Shown: in pieces, positions 53,355-63,085 of the stretch
Position numbering within the stretch: the first letter of the stretch is position 1
Layout: every line of letters starts with the position of its first letter
NCBI GenBank assembly: GCA_963716235.1
Contig: CAVQTE010000031.1
Span: forward strand, 1-64,000
Length of the DNA: 64,000 nucleotides
Reading direction: 5' to 3'
Source of the DNA: Sva-07 sp963716235
GTDB taxonomy: Bacteria; Actinomycetota; Acidimicrobiia; Acidimicrobiales; Ilumatobacteraceae
Translations under genes and position numbers: made by a program
Notes under the pieces: model-generated
Told to the model about the DNA's origin: nothing
Database searches by the model: none
The model's input: only the letters and a program-made list of their open reading frames with translations

Positions 53355-53493
53355 TGCGCGCCTGCGCGTCGACGAGAGCGGAGATCACCATGAGATATCA
53401 GTCTGCATGTTACAAACGTGTTGCGGGGCGCGGGCGGCGCGGCGCGACAACTCCCCGATTCTCACCCGGCTCACACTCTTGTCGAGCGTCGAC

Positions 53494-54036
53494 TCAGACC
53501 GGAGCGTCGCCGCCGATGGGCTGTGTCCACTCGGGTCGCTTCATACGCAGGCACCATCGTGCGAGCGGCACGAGCACCGGGCTCATCACAGCAGCCGAGA
53601 TCGCCACGACCGGAACCACCAACGTCAGTCGATCCTGGAACGGTTCCGGCTCACCGACGAAGAGCCGCACGACCGGAATCATGAGTGCTCCAGCCGCAGC
53701 GCCGAGGCCGGTGAACAACGCATTCAGCCACCACTGCGGGTCGGCTGCGATCAGTGCGAGCAGACCTCCGACCACGCCGGCGATCGTCATGGCTGTTGCT
53801 GTCGACCCCAATGGTGTGCCCTCGGCGAGGTCGAACATGATGCCGAACACGAATCCGGCGACCGCCCCGCGCTCGCTGCCGCCGGCGGCTCCTGCGGCCG
53901 CCGCGGTGGCCATCATCAGCTGGATGATGACGCCGTGGACCTGCAGTTCGACGAAGAGGGTGCGCTGCAGCGCCAACAGCACCATGCCGACGGGGATCAG
54001 CCTGACGAGTGGGCCCTGGACGAACGCCGCGAACAT
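53494..54036 (-). CDS. mreD: Rod-shape-determining membrane protein MreD
   Basis: A 180-residue membrane protein with five or so helices (IPVGMVLLALQRTLFV, GAVAGFVFGIMFDLAEGTPLG, TIAGVVGGLLALIAA, LTLVVPVVAISAAV). I start at MFAAFVQGPLVRLIP (54036), 37 bp after the mreC stop. FGIMFDL followed by PLG is the MreD signature region. Assigned by position in mreBCD plus topology. Confidence 0.88.
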   Translation of the reverse strand: MFAAFVQGPLVRLIPVGMVLLALQRTLFVELQVHGVIIQLMMATAAAAGAAGGSERGAVAGFVFGIMFDLAEGTPLGSTATAMTIAGVVGGLLALIAADPQWWLNALFTGLGAAAGALMIPVVRLFVGEPEPFQDRLTLVVPVVAISAAVMSPVLVPLARWCLRMKRPEWTQPIGGDAPV

Positions 54037-54073
54037 CAGCCGACCCGAAGGTGCGCCCGTCGTTGGTCGCCGG

Positions 54074-55303
54074 TCACTGGCCGACTTCGGACAGCGGCTT
54101 GTACAGGACCACACGAACGAAGTTGAGACGGGCGAGGTCTGCGTTCAACCCCACGTCGAGCAGCGGTCCGCCGGACCCGGGCCGATTGGCGCGGTTGAGG
54201 ACGCGTCCGACCGGGATGCCCGGGGGCGCCAGGCTCTCGGACCCGCCGGCCGTCTCGACGAGGTCGCCGACCTGCAGCTCGGCGAGCGACGGCGTGTCCT
54301 GGAGGAAGCGGATCTGCGGCAGCCGGAGTCGGCCCCGTCCTTCGAGTGCCCCGTATTCCTTCTCGATGATCGGCGCCGTCGTCGTGGTGGTGGTGGTCGT
54401 CGTCGTGGCCGTTGCGGTACCCGGCTGGGCGAGCACCGAACCCTCCGGGACTGAACCCTCCGGCACCGAATCGGAAGGCACCGAATCGGTCGAGTTGAAC
54501 GCCTCGTCGAGCGCCAGGACCTCGGCCTCGGTGAGGGTACGACCGGTCGCGTCGACGAAGGGACCGGGCGCCGTGGCACCAGGCAGCGTGGTCGCCGGAA
54601 CGGCAGAACCATCGGGTCCGGTGACTCCTGGCACGAGCGCGGCCGGCACCGTCGTCGTGGTCGTCGTCGTAGCGGCGTCTGCGACCTGCTGCGGGTCGAG
54701 CCCTGACGGCGTCGTGTCGGTGGGCGTGTCGGTCAGCGCCTGATCAGACGACGTGACCTTCACCGCGATGCTGTAGCGAGCATCGGTCACGAGCATCACC
54801 CGCGCCGAGTTGGCCGACACCTGGGTGACCTTGCCGACGAGACCCGCCTGGTTCACGACCGGCATCCCGACCTCGATACCGCTGCGCGAGCCCTTGTCGA
54901 TCTCGATCACCTGGTCGAGATTGTTGGCTGCATAACCCACGACGCGGGCGACCTCGGTGTCGATTCCCGACAACGACGGGAGGCTGTAGAGCGCCTGGAG
55001 TTCCTTGCCCTCGATGACCGCTGCTTCTGCCGCCGCCTGTGTTCCGATCAGGCGGTCGACCTGCTCCTGCAGTGCCAGGTTCTCCCGCTCGAGGTCGTCG
55101 TAATTGGTGATGCCGTGCCAGACCCGTTCGATCGGATTGGTCACGACATTGGTCGCCGACTCGACCGGACCCATGGCGTACGAGAAGCCGTTGCGCACGC
55201 CGTCGATCACCGGATTGCCTCGCAGATCGAGCGTCAGCAGGAGTGCCGTGGTGAGCAGCAGCGCGAGAATGACACGCTTGCGCCCGACGGAGTAGATGGC
55301 CAT
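54074..55303 (-). CDS. mreC: Rod-shape-determining protein MreC with Thr-rich insertion
   Basis: A 409-residue bitopic protein scaffolding the elongation machinery. It has an N-terminal helix (VILALLLTTALLLTLDL), a coiled coil (YDDLERENLALQEQVDRL), and the first beta domain (QVIEIDKGSRSGIEVGMPVVN, GLVGKVTQVSANSARVMLVTD). The second beta domain (LQVGDLVETAGG, GIPVGRVL) is separated by an insertion at about residues 186-315, rich in Thr, Pro, Ser and Asp, with runs of 7 (212-218) and 10 (300-309) threonines. Typical MreC is about 280-320 residues. Start ATG 55303, 31 bp after mreB. Confidence 0.93.
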   Translation of the reverse strand: MAIYSVGRKRVILALLLTTALLLTLDLRGNPVIDGVRNGFSYAMGPVESATNVVTNPIERVWHGITNYDDLERENLALQEQVDRLIGTQAAAEAAVIEGKELQALYSLPSLSGIDTEVARVVGYAANNLDQVIEIDKGSRSGIEVGMPVVNQAGLVGKVTQVSANSARVMLVTDARYSIAVKVTSSDQALTDTPTDTTPSGLDPQQVADAATTTTTTTVPAALVPGVTGPDGSAVPATTLPGATAPGPFVDATGRTLTEAEVLALDEAFNSTDSVPSDSVPEGSVPEGSVLAQPGTATATTTTTTTTTTAPIIEKEYGALEGRGRLRLPQIRFLQDTPSLAELQVGDLVETAGGSESLAPPGIPVGRVLNRANRPGSGGPLLDVGLNADLARLNFVRVVLYKPLSEVGQ

Positions 55304-55334
55304 GGCAACAGTGGGTTCAGCGCGAGGCCAACGG

Positions 55335-56369
55335 TCAGTCCCCGCCGCCGAGCGACATGAGGCCACGCATCGCGTCGATGTTCTCGAGGGCTCGGCCGGA
55401 TCCGATGACCACGCTGTACAACGGCTCGTCCGCGATGCGGATCGGCATACCCGTTTCGTGCGTCAGCCGTTGGTCGAGACCGCCGAGCAGCGCGCCGCCG
55501 CCCGTGATGGTGATGCCGTCTTCCATGATGTCGGCCGCCAACTCCGGCGGGGTCTTGTCGAGCGTTGTCTTCACGGCGTCAACGATGGCAGAGATCGGTT
55601 CCGCAAGGGCTTCACGCACCTGTTCGGTCGTCACCTGAACAGTACGGGGAAGGCCGGAGATGAGGTCGCGTCCGCGGATGTCAGCGGTGAGTTCGAACTC
55701 CAACGGCCACGCCGAGCCCATCTGGATCTTGATCTCCTCGGCCGTACGATCACCGATCGCCAGAGAGAATTCCTTCTTGACGTACTGCAGCACCGCGTCG
55801 TCGAGTTCGTCGCCGGCGACACGGATCGACTGCGCGGTGACGATGCCGCCCAGTGAGATGACGGCCACCTCGGTGGTACCGCCGCCGATGTCGACGATCA
55901 TGTTGCCCGACGGCTCGTGCACCGGCATGTCGGCACCGATCGCCGCTGCCATCGGTTCTTCGATGATGTGGACGGGCTTGCGGGCGCCGGCGTACTCGGC
56001 GGCATCCTGCACGGCGCGCTGTTCGACACCGGTGATCCCGGAAGGCACGCAGATCACCATGCGTGGCTTGCTCCACTTCGAGCCGTGCACCTTCTGGATG
56101 AAGTACCGCAGCATCTTCTCGCAGACCTCGAAGTCGGCAATGACGCCGTCCTTGAGGGGCCGGATCGCCTTGATGTGGTTCGGGGTGCGACCCATCATCC
56201 GCTTGGCTTCCATCCCGACGGCCACCGGGCGACCGTCGTTGGCATTGATGGCGACCACGGAGGGCTCGTTGAGGACCACACCGTGGCCCCGGACGTAGAT
56301 CAGCGTGTTGGCCGTGCCCAGGTCGATGGCCAGGTCACGCCCGAGACTGAGCGGATTGTTGCGGGCCAT
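55335..56369 (-). CDS. mreB: Rod-shape actin homologue MreB
   Basis: A 344-residue bacterial actin. AIDLGTANTLIYVRGHGVVLNEPS is phosphate loop 1, MIVDIGGGTTEVAVISLGGI phosphate loop 2, PMAAAIGADMPVHEPSG the connecting part and GITITGGGALLGGLDQRL the adenosine motif. ATG 56369 is preceded by GAAAGGTGG. It directs elongation with MreC, MreD, RodA and PBP2 encoded downstream. Confidence 0.97.
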   Translation of the reverse strand: MARNNPLSLGRDLAIDLGTANTLIYVRGHGVVLNEPSVVAINANDGRPVAVGMEAKRMMGRTPNHIKAIRPLKDGVIADFEVCEKMLRYFIQKVHGSKWSKPRMVICVPSGITGVEQRAVQDAAEYAGARKPVHIIEEPMAAAIGADMPVHEPSGNMIVDIGGGTTEVAVISLGGIVTAQSIRVAGDELDDAVLQYVKKEFSLAIGDRTAEEIKIQMGSAWPLEFELTADIRGRDLISGLPRTVQVTTEQVREALAEPISAIVDAVKTTLDKTPPELAADIMEDGITITGGGALLGGLDQRLTHETGMPIRIADEPLYSVVIGSGRALENIDAMRGLMSLGGGD

Positions 56370-56439
56370 GAACTGGCCACCTTTCGCGAGCTGTCGAGAG
56401 TTCCGATCCGGCACTCCAACCGTGCCAGCAACCAGGAAC

Positions 56440-56460
56440 CCCCAATGTTACAGATTGGGG
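56440..56460 (-). terminator. Hairpin spanning the ndk stop codon
   Basis: CCCCAAT and ATTGGGG arms with a 7-nt loop that contains the ndk TAA stop. It lies between ndk and mreB and may reduce read-through into the mre operon. No long T-run follows. Confidence 0.5.
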
Positions 56461-56858
56461 AAGAAAATCCCGATCTCGCGCTCAGCGGACGACAGTGAAT
56501 CACTGCCGTGCACCAGGTTCTCGGTGAACAGGATGCCGAGGTCGCCACGAATGGTTCCCGGAGCCGCCGTGCGCGGATTGGTTGCACCCATCATCGCACG
56601 AACGACCTCCCATGTGTCCTCGGGGCCTTCGATGACCATCGCCACGACGGGTCCACGGCTCATGAACTCCACGAGTTCGCCGTAGAAGCCCTTGCCGACA
56701 TGCTCTTCGTAGTGGCTCGCAAGGGTGGCGGCGTCGAGCTGGCGCAGCTCCATGGCGACGATGTCGAGGTTCTTCGATTCGAACCGCGAGACGATCTCCC
56801 CGACGAGCTTGCGCTCCACGGCATCAGGCTTCAACAGGACCAGTGTGCGATCGGACAT
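56448..56858 (-). CDS. ndk: Nucleoside-diphosphate kinase
   Basis: A 136-residue enzyme equilibrating NTP pools. TLVLLKPDAVERKLVGEI is the start, MVIEGPEDTWEVVRAMMGATNP the nucleotide-binding part, and ENLVHGSDSLSSAEREI contains the catalytic His in the N-x-x-H-G-S-D motif. Start ATG 56858 (MSDRTL). Confidence 0.97.
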   Translation of the reverse strand: MSDRTLVLLKPDAVERKLVGEIVSRFESKNLDIVAMELRQLDAATLASHYEEHVGKGFYGELVEFMSRGPVVAMVIEGPEDTWEVVRAMMGATNPRTAAPGTIRGDLGILFTENLVHGSDSLSSAEREIGIFFPNL

Positions 56859-56880
56859 CCCGCCGAACCTACCCCCCTTC

Positions 56881-57008
56881 CCCCGAAAAATGTGCTCAAG
56901 TGCCCGCCCAGCGCACGAATCGGCGCACATTTCGGGGCGGGCACGCGCTCGATCCGAAATGTGCGGGAATTTGCCCGCTCAGCGCACTCAGCGGCACATT
57001 TTTCGGGA
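56881..57008. repeat. Two tandem 56-57 bp hairpin units between folC and ndk
   Basis: Units at 56881-56937 and 56953-57008. Each begins with CCGAAA(AA)TGTGC, contains TGCCCGC(C/T)CAGCGCAC in the middle and ends with the complementary GCACATTT(TT)CGG. Each can fold into a long hairpin, and the two can also pair with each other. They fill most of the space downstream of folC and upstream of ndk. Confidence 0.8.
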
Positions 57009-57046
57009 AGGGAGGGATGGGGTCGTGGGGTGAGGCGCTCGGGGGG

Positions 57047-58336
57047 TCAGTTGGCGGAGCGTTGGAGGACGGGGCGGGCGGCGCCGGCGGTGTAGAGGCT
57101 GCCGGTGACGAGGATCGCGTCGTCACCGTCGGCGTACTCCATGGCACGCCGGCACGCGGCTTCGACGGAGTCGAAGACGTAGACGTCGTCGCAACCGAGA
57201 CGACGGGCAGCGTCGGCGACAACGGCAGCGGGCACGCCGCGTGGTGATGGCGCCGTGCAGGCGAAGACGATGTCGAACTCGTCAGCGCGCAGTGCGGCAA
57301 GCATTTCGTCAGGATCCCGAAGGGTGCCGACGACGAGGATCCGGCGGCCGTCCGGATCGAAATCCTGGAAGAACACTGCTGCACACGTGTCGGCGCCCGG
57401 CGCATTGTGCGCACCATCGACGATCACCAGCGGCTGATGCCCGAGCACTTCGAAACGCCCGGGCATCGTGACCTCCCCGAAGCCCTCCATGACGACGTCC
57501 TCGGCGAGCGGCGCGGCGAAGAATGTCTCGACGGCAACGAGTGCCACCGCGGCGTTGCTGCCTTGATGGGCACCGTTGAGCGGCAGGTAGACATCGGTGT
57601 AGATCGTGGTCGGCGTCCGGATGTCGAGCAGACGGCCGCCGATCGCCAGCCGATTCCCGACGAGTTCGAAGTCGTCGTCGACGGCGAGAAGCGCTGCTCC
57701 CCCGGCGGCGGCGAAGATCGACACCAACTCGGGTCGGGTCTCCCCCACCACCGTCGCCGATCCAGGCTTGATGATGCCGGCCTTCTCGCGGGCGATGTCG
57801 TCGAGCGTCGGCCCGGCGAACTCGGTGTGGTCCATCCCGATGTTGGTGACCACCGCCACGGTTGCGTCGACGACGTTCGTTGCGTCCCAACGGCCGAGCA
57901 GCCCGACTTCGATCACCATCACGTCGACCGCAACGTCGGCGAACCAGCGGAATGCCGCTGCCGTCATGATCTCGAAGTAGCCGGGGCGTCGTCCGATGAT
58001 CGCTTCGAGATCAGCGATCGCAGCGATCTGCTCGGCGAGGTCGTCGTCGGAGATCGGTTCGAGATTTCGGCTGATCCGCTCATTGACCCGCTCGAGGTGC
58101 GGGCTCGTGTACGTGCCGACCGTCAAGCCACTCGAAACGAGCAGGCGCGAGATCATCTGCGCCGTCGACCCCTTGCCGTTGGTCCCCGTGATGTGGATCG
58201 CGGGAGCCGCATGCTGCGGGTCTCCCATCGCCTCGCACAGTGCCGTGATGTTGTCGAGCGACGGCGACGTGATCCGCCCGGTCTTTTCGTAGGTCGCGTG
58301 CTCGTCGAGGTAGCGCAGCGCGTCGTCGTAGGTCAT
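57047..58336 (-). CDS. folC: Folylpolyglutamate/dihydrofolate synthase
   Basis: A 429-residue Mur-ligase-family enzyme. HITGTNGKGSTAQMISRLL is the P-loop and TYTSPHLERVNERI is family specific. MVIEVGLLGRWDATNVVDA carries the Mg ligands, VTNIGMDHTEFAGPTLDDIAREKAGIIKPG the substrate loop, and VIVDGAHNAPGADTCAAV the C-terminal domain signature. Lies upstream of ndk and downstream of clpX, a common valS-folC-ndk-like neighbourhood (valS not present here). Confidence 0.95.
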   Translation of the reverse strand: MTYDDALRYLDEHATYEKTGRITSPSLDNITALCEAMGDPQHAAPAIHITGTNGKGSTAQMISRLLVSSGLTVGTYTSPHLERVNERISRNLEPISDDDLAEQIAAIADLEAIIGRRPGYFEIMTAAAFRWFADVAVDVMVIEVGLLGRWDATNVVDATVAVVTNIGMDHTEFAGPTLDDIAREKAGIIKPGSATVVGETRPELVSIFAAAGGAALLAVDDDFELVGNRLAIGGRLLDIRTPTTIYTDVYLPLNGAHQGSNAAVALVAVETFFAAPLAEDVVMEGFGEVTMPGRFEVLGHQPLVIVDGAHNAPGADTCAAVFFQDFDPDGRRILVVGTLRDPDEMLAALRADEFDIVFACTAPSPRGVPAAVVADAARRLGCDDVYVFDSVEAACRRAMEYADGDDAILVTGSLYTAGAARPVLQRSAN

Positions 58337-58371
58337 GCAACGCTCAGGCTATGGCCGGGGCGCGCTGTTGC

Positions 58372-59649
<1,278 letters not shown>

Positions 59650-59769
59650 TGTCGCTACCCCTGTCGTGTCTTTGCTGCGCTGGCTGTGCGAGTTGAAGCC
59701 CGACAGTCTGGCGCGTCCACCACGACGAGTCGTGGACCCACCTGACGAATCAGGCCGATCCCCAACCGG

Positions 59770-60402
59770 TCAGCGGATGGGACCGGTCCGGTCCACCGCC
59801 TCGCGAGAGGAGATCACTCTGTCGATGATGCCATATTCCAGCGCCTCGTCGGCCTCCATGACGAAGTCACGGTCGGTGTCGGCGTGAATCCGCTCGATCG
59901 GCTGCCCGGTGTGGAAGGACAAGATGCCGTCGAGGAGCTCGCGCATCCGCATGATCTCCTTGGCGGCGAGTTCGAGATCGGTGACCTGGCCATAGCCGAC
60001 CGAACCGCTCGGCTGATGCAGCAGCACACGGCTGTGCGGCAGTGCAAGACGCTTGCCCTTGGTGCCGGCCGCGAGGAGGACCGCCGCTGCGGAGGCGGCC
60101 TGACCCAGGCAGATCGTGGCGATGTCGTTCTTGATGAACTGCATCGTGTCGTAGATCGCGAACAGTGCCGTGATGTCGCCGCCGGGGCTGTTGATGTAGA
60201 TGTTGATGTCCTTGTCGGGGTTCTCCGACTCGAGGTGGATCAGCTGCGCGCACAGCAGACTGGCGATCTGGTCGTCGACCGGTGTCTGCAGGAAGATGAT
60301 GTTGTCCTTGAGCAGGCGGCTGTAGAGGTCATAGGCGCGCTCGCCACGACTGGTCTGTTCGACGACGTTCGGAACCAGGTAGTTCACCGCATCGAGATTC
60401 AT
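59770..60402 (-). CDS. clpP: ATP-dependent Clp protease proteolytic subunit
   Basis: A 210-residue serine protease. IYINSPGGDITALFAIYDTM, LGQAASAAAVLLAAGTKGKRLALPHSRVLLHQPSG shows the catalytic Ser (AASAAA) and His (LLHQPSG). The C-terminal D-F-V-M-x-A-x-E-A-x-x-Y-G-I-I-D is present. ATG 60402 overlaps the tig stop. Actinobacteria usually have two clpP genes; only one is here. Confidence 0.97.
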   Translation of the reverse strand: MNLDAVNYLVPNVVEQTSRGERAYDLYSRLLKDNIIFLQTPVDDQIASLLCAQLIHLESENPDKDINIYINSPGGDITALFAIYDTMQFIKNDIATICLGQAASAAAVLLAAGTKGKRLALPHSRVLLHQPSGSVGYGQVTDLELAAKEIMRMRELLDGILSFHTGQPIERIHADTDRDFVMEADEALEYGIIDRVISSREAVDRTGPIR

Positions 60403-61895
60403 GACGTCGTCTCCTCTTCGTTGTCTGGTTCGGTCGTTTCGGAATCGGACGCCGCCGATCGAGCATCGGTCGCGGCGATGACCGCGGCAGCGGCCGCTTC
60501 GACGTCGTGATCGTGGTCGTCGTGAACGTCGTGATCGTGGTCGCCGTGATCATGGTCGCCGTGGCCACCGTCTTCGTCGTGCGTGTGGCCGAGCAGTGTG
60601 TCGCGGTCGATGACCTCGCCACTCGGGTCGATGAACTCGACGTTGTGGATCAACCAGTCGAACGCCTTCGACTTGCGGATCTGAGCCTGCAGTTCGGGCA
60701 CGGCGTCGTTCTGTTCGTAGGCCTTGCGGATGTCCTTGGCCTTCTGGCCGTACTGCATCGCCATGCGGGCGTACTCGGAGTCGAAGTCGTGGGCCTCGAC
60801 CTCGAGGTTCTCGGCATCCGCGACGGCCCGCAGTGCAAGGTCGACCTTGACCGCCTCGACCGCAGCACCGCGCATCGACTCGATGAACTGGTCCGGCTCC
60901 TGGCCGGTGGCCGCGAGCCACTGGCCGAGATCGATACCCTGCGCCTGGAACTGCTGGACCGTGCCCTGGACCCGCTGATTCAGGTCGGCGTCGACCATCG
61001 ACTCGGGTGCCTCGATCTCGACCAGCGCTGCCAGTGCCTCGTTGAGCGAGCGCACCAAACTCTGTCGAGCCTGGTTGAGCTTGGTGTTGGCGATCGACTC
61101 CTTGAGGCTGGCATCCCACTCGTCGACGGTGTCGAATTCGCCGAGATTGTCCGACACCCAGTCGTCGGTGAGCTCTGGAGCGGTCATCACCTGGACGGCG
61201 GTGACCTTGACCACGAAGTCGGCCGGCTCGTCGATGCCCTTGGGTGTCGAGGTGAATGCGATCTCGTCGCCGACCGATGCGCCGGTCAGCTGGTCGTCGA
61301 AATCATCGGCGACCCAGCCCTGGCCGACCTCGTACGACCAGTCCTCGGTGTTGAGACCCATCAGCTCTTCGCCGTCACGCGTCGTGGCGAGGTCGAGCGT
61401 GACGAAGTCACCGGACTGGATCGGGCGGTCGACATCGACCAACGAGCCACCGCGCTTCAGCTCGGCTTCGCGGGCCGCCGCCACATCGTCGTCGCTCACC
61501 GTGATCGATGGCAGTTCCACTCGCAGTTCGCCGTAGCCGGCAACGGTGATCGTGGGACGCACCTCGCAGGTGGCGTCGAACTCCACGGGGCCGGCTTCGG
61601 TGCCGTCGGTGATCTCGACCGCCGGGGTGGCGATCAGATCGATCTCGTGTTCACGCACCGCCTTGGCGAGGTACTGCGGTACCGCGTCGCGCAGCGCCTG
61701 CTCGCGGGCGACGCCGACACCGACGCGGGCCTCCAACACCTTCCTGGGCGCCTTGCCCGCCCGGAAACCAGGGAGGTTGACCTCCTTGGCGATGAGCTTG
61801 AACGCCCGATCGATGTCGTGTTCGAACTCTGCCTCGTCAACTTCGACGTACAGCTTGACTTTGTTGCCCTCGAGGGTCTCCACCGAACTCTTCAC
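60399..61895 (-). CDS. tig: Trigger factor with histidine-rich tail
   Basis: A 498-residue ribosome-bound chaperone. The N-terminal ribosome-binding signature FRAGKAPRKVLEARVG is at about residues 43-58, followed by the FKBP-type PPIase domain (RPIQSGDFVTLDLATT, VGDEIAFTSTPKG) and the helical C-domain. Beyond the normal end, residues 437-466 form a His/Asp/Gly tail with ten histidines (HTHDEDGGHGDHDHGDHDHD and on), then an Ala-rich and acidic end. The start GTG 61895 (VKSSVETLEGNKVKL) is chosen from the canonical trigger factor N-terminus. It is co-translated with clpP. Confidence 0.95.
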   Translation of the reverse strand: MKSSVETLEGNKVKLYVEVDEAEFEHDIDRAFKLIAKEVNLPGFRAGKAPRKVLEARVGVGVAREQALRDAVPQYLAKAVREHEIDLIATPAVEITDGTEAGPVEFDATCEVRPTITVAGYGELRVELPSITVSDDDVAAAREAELKRGGSLVDVDRPIQSGDFVTLDLATTRDGEELMGLNTEDWSYEVGQGWVADDFDDQLTGASVGDEIAFTSTPKGIDEPADFVVKVTAVQVMTAPELTDDWVSDNLGEFDTVDEWDASLKESIANTKLNQARQSLVRSLNEALAALVEIEAPESMVDADLNQRVQGTVQQFQAQGIDLGQWLAATGQEPDQFIESMRGAAVEAVKVDLALRAVADAENLEVEAHDFDSEYARMAMQYGQKAKDIRKAYEQNDAVPELQAQIRKSKAFDWLIHNVEFIDPSGEVIDRDTLLGHTHDEDGGHGDHDHGDHDHDVHDDHDHDVEAAAAAVIAATDARSAASDSETTEPDNEEETTS

Positions 61896-61942
61896 AGGCG
61901 TGCGAGTGTATCGGCGACGTCCTGGCTCCGGTCCGGCCCAGC

Positions 61943-62016
61943 GGTGCTCGCACCGCACATGAACTTGGTGCTCGCACCACACACGAAACTTGGTGCTCTC
62001 GTCGCACATGAACTCG
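61943..62016. repeat. Three tandem 24-25 bp units upstream of tig
   Basis: Imperfect direct repeats, each starting GGTGCTC and ending near CACA(T/C)GAA(A)CT: 61943-61966, 61967-61991, 61992-62016. They lie in the 155-bp divergent intergenic region between tig and the gene at 62051, so they may be binding sites for a regulator of one or both. Confidence 0.7.
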
Positions 62017-62050
62017 CGCGATCCGACGCGGAGCGGGCACAATGTGCTCG

Positions 62051-62317
62051 ATGGAGTACTGGAAGCCACACGCTCTCGCCACGCCGCACGCCGACCAGCT
62101 CGACCTGCGGATGAACGACAAGGTCCGCACGATCGTCGACATGCACGACGTGCCCGCCGGCACCGAGGGCAAGGTCATCCTCGCCAATGGTTTCAACTGG
62201 CAGCGCTACCGCGTGCTCTTCGACAACGGTGCCGAGGTCGGCGATCTCGACAAGCGCCAGATCGAGCCCATCGGCAAAACCGCCAAGCGCCTCGAGAAGG
62301 CCGCCAAGAAGAAGTGA
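62051..62317 (+). CDS. Small basic protein, unknown
   Basis: An 88-residue cytosolic protein (MEYWKPHALATPHADQLDL, then MNDKVRTIVDMHDVPAGTEG and KVILANGFNWQRYRVLFDNG). The middle resembles a short SH3/KOW-like barrel (D-V-P-x-G-T-x-G-K-V), and the C-terminus is Lys-rich (RLEKAAKKK). An in-frame ATG at 62042 is an alternative start. Divergent from tig. Conserved in related actinobacteria as I recall; function unknown. Confidence 0.7.
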   Translation: MEYWKPHALATPHADQLDLRMNDKVRTIVDMHDVPAGTEGKVILANGFNWQRYRVLFDNGAEVGDLDKRQIEPIGKTAKRLEKAAKKK

Positions 62318-62337
62318 AGAAGTAGCGGCTGCGAGCC

Positions 62338-63057
62338 TCAGCCTGCCGGCGCGTCGGTTGCCGACGTCTCGGCTCCGACCGCCACACGGGGCGGGTACAC
62401 GAGGAAGTGGATGCTGACGATCAACACCCACACCGGGAACAGCAGGGTGAACCACAGGGTGAAGCCGAGCGAGAAGATCTGAACCGCCGCGGTCAGGTAG
62501 GTCGCCAACACCAGCCAGCGAGGCATCGTGCCCGAGCGCAACCAGATGGTGCCCGCCGAGAACATGAAGACGCCCGCCATCCGGACGCCGAACACGTTGG
62601 TGACCCTGAAGATGGTCTCACGCTCCAGGGTGTACAGCCCGTTCTCGATGATCGCGATCGGGTGACGCTGATACGCCGCGATCAAGGCGCCGGCAAGCGC
62701 TGTCGCGATGAACGTCATCGCGATGAACAGCAGTCCACTGCCGAAGAGGATGCTGGAGAAGAAGCGATCCTCGAGCACTCCCAACCGGTCGCGGATGACA
62801 CCGATGAACCAGAGGAACGCAATACCGGCGAACGGCACCAACCACAGGGCGAAGTTGACGCGGTCGGCGTTGCCGGTGAGCCACTCGCCCGAGTCCTTCG
62901 GATCTTCCGGCACCGACGAACGAAGCAGGGAGTAGGTCACCGTCAACAGCACGGAGAAGACGATCCCAGCGACGGCTGCCGCGCGTGGTGTCGTCAGTCG
63001 TCGACCGACGTCGGACTTGCCGAGGAGTTCGTTGTCGCCGTGCGGGTGTTCGGTCAC
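62338..63057 (-). CDS. Six-helix membrane protein, unknown
   Basis: A 239-residue integral membrane protein with about six hydrophobic segments (AAAVAGIVFSVLLTVTYSLL, FALWLVPFAGIAFLWFIGVI, FGSGLLFIAMTFIATALAGAL, VFGVRMAGVFMFSAGTIW, LVLATYLTAAVQIF, LWFTLLFPVWVLIVSIHFLV). No transporter or enzyme motif is recognised. It is similar in layout to hypothetical actinobacterial four-to-six-helix proteins. It converges with the gene ending at 62317. Confidence 0.7.
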   Translation of the reverse strand: MTEHPHGDNELLGKSDVGRRLTTPRAAAVAGIVFSVLLTVTYSLLRSSVPEDPKDSGEWLTGNADRVNFALWLVPFAGIAFLWFIGVIRDRLGVLEDRFFSSILFGSGLLFIAMTFIATALAGALIAAYQRHPIAIIENGLYTLERETIFRVTNVFGVRMAGVFMFSAGTIWLRSGTMPRWLVLATYLTAAVQIFSLGFTLWFTLLFPVWVLIVSIHFLVYPPRVAVGAETSATDAPAG

Positions 63058-63085
63058 GTCGGCACGCTACTTCGGCTGTCCGCCA

